From contig NZER01000283.1 in assembly GCA_002690445.1 (NCBI GenBank), positions 1-10,080 of the forward strand: DNA of 10,080 nucleotides, given 5' to 3'. The DNA comes from Candidatus Pacearchaeota archaeon (GTDB lineage: Archaea > Nanoarchaeota > Nanoarchaeia > Pacearchaeales > GW2011-AR1). The notes under the pieces were generated by a model, which saw only the letters and a program-made list of their open reading frames with translations, was not told where the DNA came from and did no database searches. This document shows positions 1 to 5,778 of the stretch, piece after piece (the stretch's first letter is position 1; every line of letters starts with the position of its first letter). The position numbers were made by a program, and so were the translations under genes.

Positions 1-378
1 GTTCATTGAGGCTTCGAAGGCGTCACCGTACTCTTTGACCCTCTCCCAGAACTGGGTGGAGAATTCCTGCCGGTAGACTTGGACGAGAATGGTTGCTGGG
101 TGCCAGCTAGATGGAGCATCCACCTGAACTTCTAGGCCATGCTCCTTGGCCCAGACGACCAACTCCTCCAGTTTCTCCAGGTACATGCCATAGGGTCGGG
201 AGACGAGGTACGGCCCTATCTGAAGGCAGTGGTCATGCCCTGGAATAAGGTGTTCGGGGCGGTCTACCCAGTAATCAAAGTCATCTTTGCTCCGACCCTT
301 CCTGAACATCCTCAGATACTTTGCCCGATAGCGCACCGTCTGCTGTCCGAGCAATCTCTTCACGGTCATAGTAGCCAT
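1..378 (-). CDS. Hypothetical protein, 3' end cut by window edge
   Basis: An open minus-strand frame runs from an ATG at 378 to the left edge, giving 126 codons without a stop; its C terminus lies outside the window. The start is supported by GGAGGG four bases upstream; a second in-frame ATG sits at 369. The product begins MATMTVKRLLGQQTVRYRAK and is rich in aromatic and charged residues, with an acidic helical stretch (MYLEKLEELVVWAKEHG) near residues 75-91. I see no motif that identifies it. It follows the preceding zinc-ribbon gene after a 15-base gap, so it is probably co-transcribed. The mixed charged/hydrophobic composition and good ribosome site make it a convincing gene, but its function is unknown. 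Confidence 0.75.
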   Translation of the reverse strand, partial: MATMTVKRLLGQQTVRYRAKYLRMFRKGRSKDDFDYWVDRPEHLIPGHDHCLQIGPYLVSRPYGMYLEKLEELVVWAKEHGLEVQVDAPSSWHPATILVQVYRQEFSTQFWERVKEYGDAFEASMN

Positions 379-393
379 CTAGCCCTCCATTCC

Positions 394-642
394 TCAGACA
401 CGCGCATATCGCCCCTCGCACTTATGGCACCGCCCTCGCCCGGCGTCCTTCCCGCCGTGGCCGCCGCCGAAGTACCAGCCGCACTGGTAGCACTTCGGGT
501 GCTGGCTCTCCAGGCGACCAGCCTCCTCCCCCAGAGGCCCGAAGCCTGACCGCTTGCCGAGCCGGTAGGTCTGCTCTGCCCGTAGGCGCAGGTCACGGAC
601 CTGGTCGCAGATGTCGCATGTCGGCAGGGGGTCAGCCGGCAT
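394..642 (-). CDS. Small zinc-ribbon protein (82 aa)
   Basis: The 82-residue product has three CxxC pairs: C9/C12, C51/C54 and C72/C75. The last two are separated by a glycine-rich stretch and look like one four-Cys zinc ribbon. The frame stays open further upstream, but the ATG at 642 is chosen because AGGAGGAGG lies just upstream and because it gives only an 11-base overlap with the previous gene's stop (632). The middle is basic and probably helical (residues 14-32). No enzyme signature is visible. Such ribbons bind nucleic acid or protein partners; which applies here cannot be told. Function unknown. Confidence 0.7.
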   Translation of the reverse strand: MPADPLPTCDICDQVRDLRLRAEQTYRLGKRSGFGPLGEEAGRLESQHPKCYQCGWYFGGGHGGKDAGRGRCHKCEGRYARV

Positions 643-910
643 CAGGTGCCTCCTCCTGTGGCGCGGGCCGCTCGTAGCCTGCGGCGGTGAGGGCTCGCTC
701 CCAGTCTCCGGCGAGCAGCACCATCGCATACCACTCTGCCGTTCCTGGCAGGTGCCTAGTTCGCAGCGCCTCGATGCAGGCCCACAGGGATTTGGCGTTC
801 TGCGCCTTGCAGATACCCTCTTCGTCGGCCCACGACCTATCCTTTGAGCGCCTGTAGACGGCTTGGAGTTCGTCGTCATCCAGCAGCAGCTTCCTAGGTT
901 CCAGCGACAT
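632..910 (-). CDS. Hypothetical protein (92 aa)
   Basis: The product starts MSLEPRKLLLDDDELQAVYR and is mostly helical-looking, with an acidic patch at residues 11-14 and a Pro/Glu-rich tail (PAPQEEAPDAG). The frame is open upstream to 1003, but the ATG at 910 shares its A with the upstream gene's TGA (TGATG), an arrangement typical of translational coupling, so this start is preferred. Its stop lies 10 bases inside the next gene. There are two lone cysteines and no recognisable motif. It resembles the small helical proteins common in phage early operons; I cannot assign a function. Confidence 0.65.
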   Translation of the reverse strand: MSLEPRKLLLDDDELQAVYRRSKDRSWADEEGICKAQNAKSLWACIEALRTRHLPGTAEWYAMVLLAGDWERALTAAGYERPAPQEEAPDAG

Positions 911-1140
911 CAGCTTGCCTCCTCCCCGAACTCCAGCGGCAGCATCGGTGCGCCAGCGGCGAGAGACGCGAGGTCCGGGGGCAGCGGTTCGGTGTAGCTG
1001 CAATACTTCAGCACGGGCGGCGCTTCTGGGTCATCGAAGTCCCACCGGGTGCCCGTCACCTGCTCGCACACCAGCTTGTAGTCATCCAGCACCGCCACGA
1101 GCGGCCGGCCGTGGGTCGGGCAATCGCGTAGGATGGTCAT
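910..1140 (-). CDS. Hypothetical protein with C/H motif (76 aa)
   Basis: A 76-aa product starting at ATG 1140, 12 bases after the stop of the RusA-like gene, with a GAGGCGAG purine stretch upstream as ribosome site. It contains C7-P-T-H10, C25 and C47, which could make one loosely spaced zinc site, although the spacing is not a standard ribbon. The C-terminal third is acidic and hydrophobic (LPPDLASLAAGAPMLPLEF). Its stop overlaps the next start by one base (TGATG), so the two are probably translationally coupled. Family not recognised. Confidence 0.65.
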   Translation of the reverse strand: MTILRDCPTHGRPLVAVLDDYKLVCEQVTGTRWDFDDPEAPPVLKYCSYTEPLPPDLASLAAGAPMLPLEFGEEAS

Positions 1141-1152
1141 ATGTGCTCGCCT

Positions 1153-1584
1153 CTAGGCATCTGGCACCTCCCATATCGGCCGGACGGAGATCTCGACCCG
1201 GTGCTCAGGGCCCCAGACCTTGAAGGCCGATATGTCGACCACCTGCCGATCGTCCTCGTAGAGCACTTGGTTCAGCCCGTCAGCCACGGCCGCAACGATG
1301 TTCACGGTGTCGGGGATCGTGGGACTCAGCGCGCCCTTCATCATCAGTCGCCTCTTACGGGGCCAACTCTTAGGCATCGCCCGGTGGATCCAGACCGTCA
1401 TCGCCACCGGACCCCCGAACAGCCCCTGGCCGGCCTTGTTCCTCGCTTCGGTCCCTGCCGCCGCGACGCTGGCCTCGAACCCCTTGGGGTCGGGGCTGTA
1501 GAAACCGTGGGGGCCTTTGCGCGGCCTCGCCTTGCCGGCGGGCTCCCCCTCGACCACGAAACTGATGGCGCGTGGCTCAGTCAT
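1153..1584 (-). CDS. rusA: RusA-family Holliday junction resolvase-like protein
   Basis: RusA enzymes are small dimeric Mg-dependent endonucleases that cut Holliday junctions symmetrically; phages use them to clear branches before packaging. The 143-aa product has the family layout: an N-terminal strand with V11-EGEPAGKARPR, a middle basic segment (MPKSWPRKRR, 70-79), then PDTVN (91-95), ADGLN (101-105) and LYEDDRQVVD (108-117) followed by K122. Length and motif order fit RusA. Oddly, the first motif, usually PDxDNLxK, reads PDTVNIVA: the second aspartate is V94 and the lysine is A98, while D92 and D111/D112 remain. In E. coli RusA the equivalent residues (D70, D72, K76, D91, from memory) are important for cleavage, so this copy may bind junctions without cutting, or use a variant site. 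The start is ATG 1584, with GGAG upstream and an in-frame TGA just above it. Confidence 0.85.
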   Translation of the reverse strand: MTEPRAISFVVEGEPAGKARPRKGPHGFYSPDPKGFEASVAAAGTEARNKAGQGLFGGPVAMTVWIHRAMPKSWPRKRRLMMKGALSPTIPDTVNIVAAVADGLNQVLYEDDRQVVDISAFKVWGPEHRVEISVRPIWEVPDA

Positions 1585-1725
1585 CCACTCCGCTCCTTTC
1601 CGTCGCTCTCAGGGGCCAAAGAATGCGCCCCAGGTGTTAACCACAGTCCGCCGACCACCTTCTGGAACCTAAGAATGTCCCGCTTGCGCCGAGTCGGGCT
1701 GGCACTTTACTCTACAGCCGCTCAT
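1581..1725 (-). CDS. Small coupled ORF(s), possibly one gene split by a frame change
   Basis: Between the 60-aa gene and the RusA-like gene lie about 140 bases. An ATG at 1725 overlaps the upstream stop (ATGA) and follows GGAGGAGG, but its frame ends after 18 codons (TAG, 1669-1671; MSGCRVKCQPDSAQAGHS). A different frame, +1 relative to it, is open from a TAA near 1711 down to a TGA at 1581-1583 that overlaps the RusA ATG (ATGA). It reads TRRKRDILRFQKVVGGLW and onward but has no good start codon of its own, only an internal GTG. Start coupling thus points to one frame and stop coupling to the other. Joining them would give a protein of about 48 aa. A point indel, a sequencing error or +1 recoding could explain this; two unrelated mini-ORFs are also possible. 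Confidence 0.35.
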
Positions 1726-1904
1726 GTTTCCTCCTCCCGCGCATCGTGGACCGGGCAGCCCACGGCGTAGATGAACAGGCCGTCGAGCCCAGCGCCGTGG
1801 TTGTTGTCGAGCACCGGGCACAGGCACCCCAGCCTCAGCGCCTCGTCGGAACCTGGGTTCGGCGTCTCAGCCGCGTCAGCCTTGGGCCTACCGTCAGTGG
1901 TCAT
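1722..1904 (-). CDS. Small Cys/His protein of the CxCPxxDNxHG type (60 aa)
   Basis: A 60-aa product with LGCLCPVLDNNHGAG at residues 25-39 and VGCPVHD at 48-54. C27, C29, C50 and H53, with H36, are candidate zinc ligands. The pattern CxCPxxDNxHG followed by CPxH is one I have seen in many actinophage and actinobacterial small proteins of unknown function. Both ends are coupled: the start overlaps the upstream stop as ATGA (1901-1904), and the stop overlaps the next ATG in the same way. The N terminus is polar and probably disordered. No activity can be assigned. Confidence 0.75.
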   Translation of the reverse strand: MTTDGRPKADAAETPNPGSDEALRLGCLCPVLDNNHGAGLDGLFIYAVGCPVHDAREEET

Positions 1905-2566
1905 TGTCCATGGCCAACCTTCTCCTTCTCTAGGAAATGCACCATCGCCTTTTGCTGCTCCGCCCTCTGGGCCACCAGTTGGGTCAGTTGGGCATCGGTT
2001 GTGCGTAGGGACTCTACGGCGCTCACGGCCTGCTCTAGCTCTCCCGCCACCGCCATGGCCTCATCCGCCTTTCGCCTGAGCACGGTCAGCAGACCGTCGA
2101 GGTTGAACTCCCTCAGGCCATCCACCCGGAAGGTGGAGACGACGGGCCCATTACGGCGGGTTGCTGCCGGCTCCTCGGGTCGAGGGGTATCTTTCTGCCT
2201 GGCCGCCTCGGCCGCTGCCTCTCCATGCTTGCGTGCCGGCGGCTTACCGAGGGCCGCTCGACAGGACTTACATCCCGCCTGATGCTTCGCCTTGCTGACC
2301 ACCATCGCCAACTCCTGTCCGCACGCTGCCCTCTGGGTCTCTGATGGCGCCCTTGCCTCGACGGCCTGCGAGTTGAAGTCCTTGGCGACGCTGTTAAGCC
2401 AACGGCCAGCGTGGTCGGTCCTGATAAGCGCCAGAGTGGTAAGGCTGCCCGTGACCACAAACCGGGCCACCCCGTTGAACTTGAACTTCTTTCTCAACGC
2501 CCCTGCGTGCGTGGGGCCTCTGGATGTGAACTGATACCATGTGCTGGTAGGCTTCTGGTTAGTCAT
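1901..2566 (-). CDS. Hypothetical protein with basic linker and C-terminal coiled coil (221 aa)
   Basis: Starts at ATG 2566, overlapping the radical SAM stop (ATGA); the frame is open further upstream but that part lies inside the radical SAM gene. Residues 8-70 (WYQFTSRGPTHAGALRKK and on) look like a small folded beta/alpha domain. A single C-x2-C preceded by His (H95, C99, C102) follows, then a Lys/Arg/Ala/Pro-rich linker (about 105-150), then a strongly helical C terminus (about 165-221) with heptad-like Leu/Ala/Val, likely a coiled coil. The stop overlaps the next start. The plan of folded head, basic linker and coiled coil suggests a nucleic-acid or oligomeric protein, but this is inference; no family is recognised. 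Confidence 0.7.
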   Translation of the reverse strand: MTNQKPTSTWYQFTSRGPTHAGALRKKFKFNGVARFVVTGSLTTLALIRTDHAGRWLNSVAKDFNSQAVEARAPSETQRAACGQELAMVVSKAKHQAGCKSCRAALGKPPARKHGEAAAEAARQKDTPRPEEPAATRRNGPVVSTFRVDGLREFNLDGLLTVLRRKADEAMAVAGELEQAVSAVESLRTTDAQLTQLVAQRAEQQKAMVHFLEKEKVGHGQ

Positions 2567-3519
2567 ATCGTCTCTCCCTTCACCTTGGCCCCTCGGCTGA
2601 AGTCCTCCCACGAGACCACCCAGTGATAGCGCCCTACCACCCACCGCTGGAACCGCTTCAGGGCCTTGTCCCGGTTGTTGTAGACCATCGGGTAGGGCAA
2701 GCATCCGGCATCCTTCATCCGCTGGAAGCGGTACAGGAGTTCCTCCATCGTCTCACCCGGCGCGTATCCTATAAGCATGTAGACCATGATATGCCCCGGC
2801 GGCACGCCCGCTGCCACAAGCCGGTCGAAGCCCTTGAAGAACAGCTTCTCTTGGCCGAGGTTGTCCCAGGCCGTATAGATACGGCGTGCTTTGAAGTCTG
2901 ACCCGTAGTACGGAACGGATGCAATCGCCTCGGCGGCAACGTCAGTAATCATCCGAATGTTGATGCCCTGGTTGAAGTTGACCTTGAAGCCGCCCTCACG
3001 GATTTCCTCCAAGCGGGCCTTCCATTCGGTGTCTGGTTGCCCGAAGAAGTCGTTGTCCAAGAGAACCACAGCCCTTGGACTGCCTTCTCTCCAGATGTCA
3101 TAGATGGTGTTCGTACTCTTGGGCCTGCCCTCTTTCTTTGGGACGACGCAGAACCCACATTTCAGACGGCATCCCCGCTGAGTGAATCCGAGGCTGAACT
3201 CGTAGTCGGGGTAGATGGAGTAGTCGTAGTGCTCGTATTCGGACTCCCCGATGTGCTCTTCGACCGTTCGCCAGTCCCCTCCGGTTCCCGTACCCCCGAC
3301 GAAGGCCTCTGGGAAGGCGTCCTTCAGTCGCCCGATAACGGGCTTGCTCCACTCGAAGATGGTCGACGCGTACACCATGTCGTAATCCGGTTCGAACAGG
3401 TTCGGCTGCGGACCGCGCTCGAGATAGACCGAGTGTCCCTGCTCGTGGTGCCAGTGGGCGAGCTTCATCAGGGCCAAGTTTGGCAATTTGCCGTCTATGT
3501 GTGTCAACCGGACCTTCAT
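2563..3519 (-). CDS. Radical SAM protein, phage type (318 aa)
   Basis: Radical SAM enzymes use a 4Fe-4S cluster to split S-adenosylmethionine and start radical chemistry. The cluster motif C-x3-C-x2-C is present as GCRLKCGFC (C117, C121, C124), after a GFTQRG strand as usual. Residues 1-60 resemble the N-terminal Rossmann-like part of B12-binding-type radical SAM proteins (HIDGKLPNLALMKLAHWHHEQG), but I do not see a clear DxHxxG cobalamin motif. Later elements include LLDNDFFG (153-160), fitting a beta-barrel core strand, and a YMLIGYAPGETMEELLYRF segment (about 249-267) typical of the barrel end. It sits between two small genes with ATGA overlaps on both sides, so it is an integral operon member. 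Similar proteins occur in phage genomes without known substrate; base or tRNA modification and anti-host functions are both possible. Confidence 0.85.
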   Translation of the reverse strand: MKVRLTHIDGKLPNLALMKLAHWHHEQGHSVYLERGPQPNLFEPDYDMVYASTIFEWSKPVIGRLKDAFPEAFVGGTGTGGDWRTVEEHIGESEYEHYDYSIYPDYEFSLGFTQRGCRLKCGFCVVPKKEGRPKSTNTIYDIWREGSPRAVVLLDNDFFGQPDTEWKARLEEIREGGFKVNFNQGINIRMITDVAAEAIASVPYYGSDFKARRIYTAWDNLGQEKLFFKGFDRLVAAGVPPGHIMVYMLIGYAPGETMEELLYRFQRMKDAGCLPYPMVYNNRDKALKRFQRWVVGRYHWVVSWEDFSRGAKVKGETI

Positions 3520-3719
3520 GTCTTCACCTTCGCTCCTCGCAGGATGTCCCGCGCCCTCGCTACGGCCTCTGAATGCCCGTTAGAGCCCCGTGAATGCTCC
3601 TGGAGGTGCAGAACCCCGTCTCGCACCTCTACCGGCAGTGTGAGCCAGTGGCGGTAGCAGCAGATGGCCCCGTCGTCGCCGAGGGGCACATTGCACTGAC
3701 GGCCGGGGCAGGTGTTCAC
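3516..3719 (-). CDS. Small zinc-finger protein, CxxHW type (67 aa)
   Basis: Starts with GTG at 3719, overlapping the previous stop as GTGA, and its own stop overlaps the radical SAM ATG as ATGA. The product has C4-x4-C9 and C20-C21-x2-H24-W, followed by LPVEVRDGVLHL. This matches a pattern I know from many phage and prophage small proteins, in which Cys pairs precede CxxHW and a short helix that starts LPxxLR. Those proteins are presumed zinc-binding and have no established function. The C-terminal half (40-67) is basic and helical. Confidence 0.75.
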   Translation of the reverse strand: MNTCPGRQCNVPLGDDGAICCYRHWLTLPVEVRDGVLHLQEHSRGSNGHSEAVARARDILRGAKVKT

Positions 3720-4000
3720 AGAGCGCCGCCCAGTTCGGCGAGCAGCTCGTAGATCGCCTCCTGGGCTCGTTGTATCCGGGCCTGCAAATAGTTCAGGCCT
3801 GCGGTGTACCCGGGTGGCCTCACCTCTTTCGCCTGTCCCTCTGCTAAGGGCCCGCGTGGGCCCAGGACGCGGTCTCTGAGCTGGGACAGCGAGATCAGGC
3901 TAGACTCTAGCTGTTCCGCTGTCCCTTCTAAGCTGATGATCAGCTTCTCTATTTCCCGTTGTTCCTGTGTGGCCATGCCGATGTCCTGCTCCATATCCAT
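3716..4000 (-). CDS. Coiled-coil hypothetical protein (94 aa)
   Basis: ATG at 4000 is preceded by GGGAGG at a good distance; another in-frame ATG lies at 3994. The product is almost wholly helical, with two amphipathic segments (about 10-45 and 68-92) separated by a Gly/Pro-containing hinge (GPRGPLAEG, then RPPGYTAG). There are no cysteines, unlike most neighbours. The lengths suit a short antiparallel coiled coil or a dimerisation protein. Its stop overlaps the next gene as GTGA. Position just after the replication genes suggests an accessory role, but nothing in the sequence identifies it. Confidence 0.7.
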   Translation of the reverse strand: MDMEQDIGMATQEQREIEKLIISLEGTAEQLESSLISLSQLRDRVLGPRGPLAEGQAKEVRPPGYTAGLNYLQARIQRAQEAIYELLAELGGAL

Positions 4001-4001
4001 G

Positions 4002-4124
4002 TCATCCTCCCTTGTGTTGCTTCCGGCTGCTCATGTGCCAGCCGGTCCGCGTCCAGTATCCTGGCCCTCCTAGAATCCATGTGGCGGGATGTGGCGGGAT
4101 GTGGCGGCGGTCCCGCCATATCAT
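4002..4124 (-). CDS. 40-aa small ORF coupled to helicase loader
   Basis: An ATG at 4124 overlaps the loader's TGA (ATGA) and follows AGGAG five bases upstream; the frame ends with a TGA one base before the next gene's start. The 40-aa product is Trp/His/Arg-rich (for example MIWRDRRH and WHMSSRKQHKGG). Part of it (HIPPHPATW) is encoded by a 10-bp DNA repeat read in shifting frames, so that peptide is probably shaped by the DNA rather than by protein selection. The coupling and ribosome site argue for translation; function is unknown. It could instead be a spacer that carries DNA sites. Confidence 0.5.
   Translation of the reverse strand: MIWRDRRHIPPHPATWILGGPGYWTRTGWHMSSRKQHKGG
4079..4118 (+). 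repeat. 10-bp tandem repeats with an inverted copy
   Basis: On the plus strand ATGTGGCGGG occurs twice in tandem (4079-4088, 4089-4098), followed by a third copy differing at its last base (4099-4108). An inverted copy of the core, TCCCGCCA at 4111-4118, can pair with TGGCGGGA at 4082-4089 or 4092-4099. The core TGGCGG(G)ATG is shared with the 11-bp repeats in the initiator gene, in the same orientation. It may be a second binding array for the initiator, or a hairpin after the loader gene. Confidence 0.7.
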
Positions 4125-4894
4125 TTCGGCTCCTGCCGATAGTCCGAGCAGTTCAGGTAGACTGTGTCCACCACTTCGTCCCTGTCCCACAGCCGTGAGG
4201 CTATCCGCTCCCCCACGTTCTCGGCCATCTGCTCACTGGACAGGTTGGTTGTCACCAACAGCCGAGTGCCCTGGCGATACCGTTGGTCGACAAGCGCAGT
4301 CAGCTTTTCCTGGGCGAAGGGTGTCGCCGCAACCACACCGAGGTCGTCCAATATCAGCAGGCTCGCCGCATGGCGCATATTCATCAGGCCGTGCACGGTG
4401 TCGTCGCCATCGCTATTGAACGTGCTCCGCAATTCGTCAAGTAGGTCTGGCACGTAGTCATAGCGACAGGTCCGGCCCCGGTGCAGCCATTCACGGGCCA
4501 CGGCCTCAGCTAGATGGGTCTTGCCGGTCCCCCAAGCTCCTATCAGCACGAGGATGGCCGGGCCCTCAAGAGACACGAACGCCTGAGCCGCCTTTACCGC
4601 CGCCTCTGCGCCGTCGCGGGCCTGGAAGCCCTGGAAGGTACGCGGCGTGGACTTGATGGCCCGGTGGGGCAGGTTGGCAGCGTTCCACCGCCTGCGGTCT
4701 ACTGAGTCAGCCGCAGCCTTGACCTCGGGACAGCGGCAGCGGGCAGCCAGTGGATCCTGGCCGGACTCCCTGATGATCGCAACGACCCGCTCGTCCGTGA
4801 TGTCGAAGTAGCCACATGTTTCACACTGCGCGTCGTTCGGAAGCACGGTCATCCGGTGCATGAAAGAACGAAGGGTCTTGCTGAACGGGTTCAT
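4121..4894 (-). CDS. dnaC: DnaC-type AAA+ helicase loader
   Basis: Proteins of this family bind ATP and place the replicative helicase on DNA opened by the initiator. The 257-aa product has Walker A GAWGTGKTH (119-127), Walker B LLILDDLG (179-186), a sensor-1 type LVTTNLS (213-219) and an arginine-containing GERIASRLWD (228-237), all in the order of DnaC/DnaI/IstB-like ATPases. The N-terminal domain contains C24-x2-C27 and C53-x-C55, a likely zinc site like that of DnaI-type loaders, which could contact the helicase. The start is ATG 4894, overlapping the initiator's stop (ATGA). The reading frame extends upstream to 5113, but that part lies within the initiator gene in another frame. Initiator plus loader side by side is the standard phage replication pair. 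No helicase gene is visible, so the host's may be used. Confidence 0.9.
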   Translation of the reverse strand: MNPFSKTLRSFMHRMTVLPNDAQCETCGYFDITDERVVAIIRESGQDPLAARCRCPEVKAAADSVDRRRWNAANLPHRAIKSTPRTFQGFQARDGAEAAVKAAQAFVSLEGPAILVLIGAWGTGKTHLAEAVAREWLHRGRTCRYDYVPDLLDELRSTFNSDGDDTVHGLMNMRHAASLLILDDLGVVAATPFAQEKLTALVDQRYRQGTRLLVTTNLSSEQMAENVGERIASRLWDRDEVVDTVYLNCSDYRQEPK

Positions 4895-5688
4895 CGCTTC
4901 CTTCCTTCGTATTTCAGGCGGTCCTCTTCGAGGATCTCGGCTTGAGTGCGGGTCTCGGGCCCGGCGCCGTTCCGGTCGAAGCCCTTGTTGACGCGGTCCT
5001 GCAACGCCCGGGCGAGATTCGTGTAACCTCGCAGCGTCTTGGCCTGAACCTTCCCGAGCGCAATCGCTGACATCTCCATGTCGTCGTCCGTGATTCCCTT
5101 GCGCCCTACCCACGCGATGAGGCTGGCCTCATGGGGCGCTCCGCGGGTCTTCCAGCCCTCCGTCTGCCGAGCTTCCATCAACCAGTCTGGTGTCGATTCT
5201 GGGGAGAGAGATATAGAGAGAGGGGTCTCGATCTTATCTTTCTTAAATCCCTCTGCTCCCCTCTCCTCCCCCTCCTTTGAATTGCTCCCGCCGTCAGTGG
5301 CGGATGCTTGGCGGATGCTTGGCGGATGCTCTACTGTAGCAACCGCCGTGGGTGGCGGGAGCGTGGCGGATGCTCTCTCCTGAGCAAGCGCCTGGGGTGG
5401 CGGCTGCTCTCCGATGGATTTAGGGTCTTGTTCGAGGGGTAAGCGGTACATGGATCCCTGGAATTGATTGGCCCTACGCTCACGGATCAGGAACCCCTGA
5501 TCGCGGAGTCCGGCGATGTAGCGCTGGAGCGTTCTTCGTGGCATCTCGCAGTCCTCGGCCAAGGACGCCTCGTCGACGTAGACGACCCCGGTCTTGTTGT
5601 TGGCATAGGTGGCCAGAATGAGTAACACCTGTTTCTGGTCCCGGGCCCGGTGGCCTCGAGTGTCCCTGGCCCACTTAGTCGGCGTCAC
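4891..5688 (-). CDS. Winged-helix replication initiator (phage O-like)
   Basis: The 265-aa product begins with a helix-turn-helix domain (about 1-85; helices around VLLILATYANN, DEASLAEDCEMPRRTLQRY and a wing near GFLIRERR), resembling the HTH_36 type found at the N terminus of phage and plasmid replication proteins. A low-complexity linker (about 86-165, rich in Pro, Ala, Ser, Glu) leads to a helical C-terminal domain (about 166-245) that may bind the loader. The start is a GTG at 5688: a TAG codon lies directly upstream in frame, and GGAG sits eight bases before it. The linker-coding DNA carries the 11-bp repeats and the mirror repeat described separately, as gene O of lambda carries its origin. 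The stop overlaps the loader start. Upstream lies a promoter/terminator region, making this the likely first gene of its own transcript. Confidence 0.85.
   Translation of the reverse strand: MTPTKWARDTRGHRARDQKQVLLILATYANNKTGVVYVDEASLAEDCEMPRRTLQRYIAGLRDQGFLIRERRANQFQGSMYRLPLEQDPKSIGEQPPPQALAQERASATLPPPTAVATVEHPPSIRQASATDGGSNSKEGEERGAEGFKKDKIETPLSISLSPESTPDWLMEARQTEGWKTRGAPHEASLIAWVGRKGITDDDMEMSAIALGKVQAKTLRGYTNLARALQDRVNKGFDRNGAGPETRTQAEILEEDRLKYEGRKR
5201..5278 (+). other. Candidate DNA-unwinding part of origin: mirror repeat, A/T stretch, pyrimidine tract
   Basis: Next to the iterons, positions 5201-5225 form a perfect 25-nt mirror repeat, purine except for two T (GGGGAGAGAGAT read toward a central A and back again). 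Then come an A/T-rich stretch at 5231-5248 (ATCTTATCTTTCTTAAAT) and 23 consecutive pyrimidines at 5256-5278. The rest of the window is GC-rich, so this stretch stands out. In lambda, the iterons are flanked by an A/T-rich, strand-asymmetric segment that melts first; I infer the same role here. Confidence 0.5.
5299..5409 (+). repeat. Iteron-like 11-bp repeats inside the initiator gene (candidate origin)
   Basis: GGCGGATGCT(T/C) occurs three times head to tail with an 11-bp period at 5299-5309, 5310-5320 and 5321-5331, and again at 5365-5375. Degenerate copies sit at 5354-5362 and 5399-5409. All have the same orientation. Because 11 is not a multiple of three, the copies encode different peptides, so the repetition is kept at DNA level. 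The period is close to one helical turn, placing all sites on one face of the helix. Initiators commonly bind such iterons in their own gene. Confidence 0.7.
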
Positions 5689-5707
5689 CTAATCGGCTCC
5701 AATAGAA

Positions 5708-5778
5708 AAGCCCCCAACGGCAGAGGTTCGTGTCTCGGCTGACAAGGCTGAGGCCACGTTTAACCCCGTTGGGGGCTT
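5708..5778 (-). terminator. 13-bp stem with U-rich tail (terminator or attenuator)
   Basis: On the minus strand AAGCCCCCAACGG (5778-5766) pairs perfectly with CCGTTGGGGGCTT (5720-5708), and the second arm runs into TTTTCTATT. The stem is long and GC-rich and ends in a U run, as intrinsic terminators do, but the loop is unusually long at 45 nt. It lies after the HTH/zinc-ribbon gene and before the initiator gene, so it could end the upstream transcript or attenuate the leader of the initiator transcript. Confidence 0.55.

Noticed and set aside
1612..1632. GGGGC/GCCCC hairpin before the RusA-like gene
   Set aside because: Only 5 bp, no U-rich tail, and it lies in a likely coding frame, so it is too weak to call a terminator.
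1141..2282. Long plus-strand open frames over the RusA-like, 60-aa and coiled-coil genes
   Set aside because: They are antisense to well-supported, coupled minus-strand genes, lack ribosome sites and have low-complexity Arg/Ser/Pro composition typical of shadow frames in GC-rich DNA.
4079..4108. CRISPR-like array
   Set aside because: The repeats are 10 bp and directly abutting with no spacers; a tandem protein-binding array fits better.
4895..5113. N-terminal extension of the helicase loader up to 5113
   Set aside because: The extra residues are Arg/Gly/Pro-rich, lie wholly inside the initiator gene, and the ATG at 4894 overlaps the initiator stop with a ribosome site.
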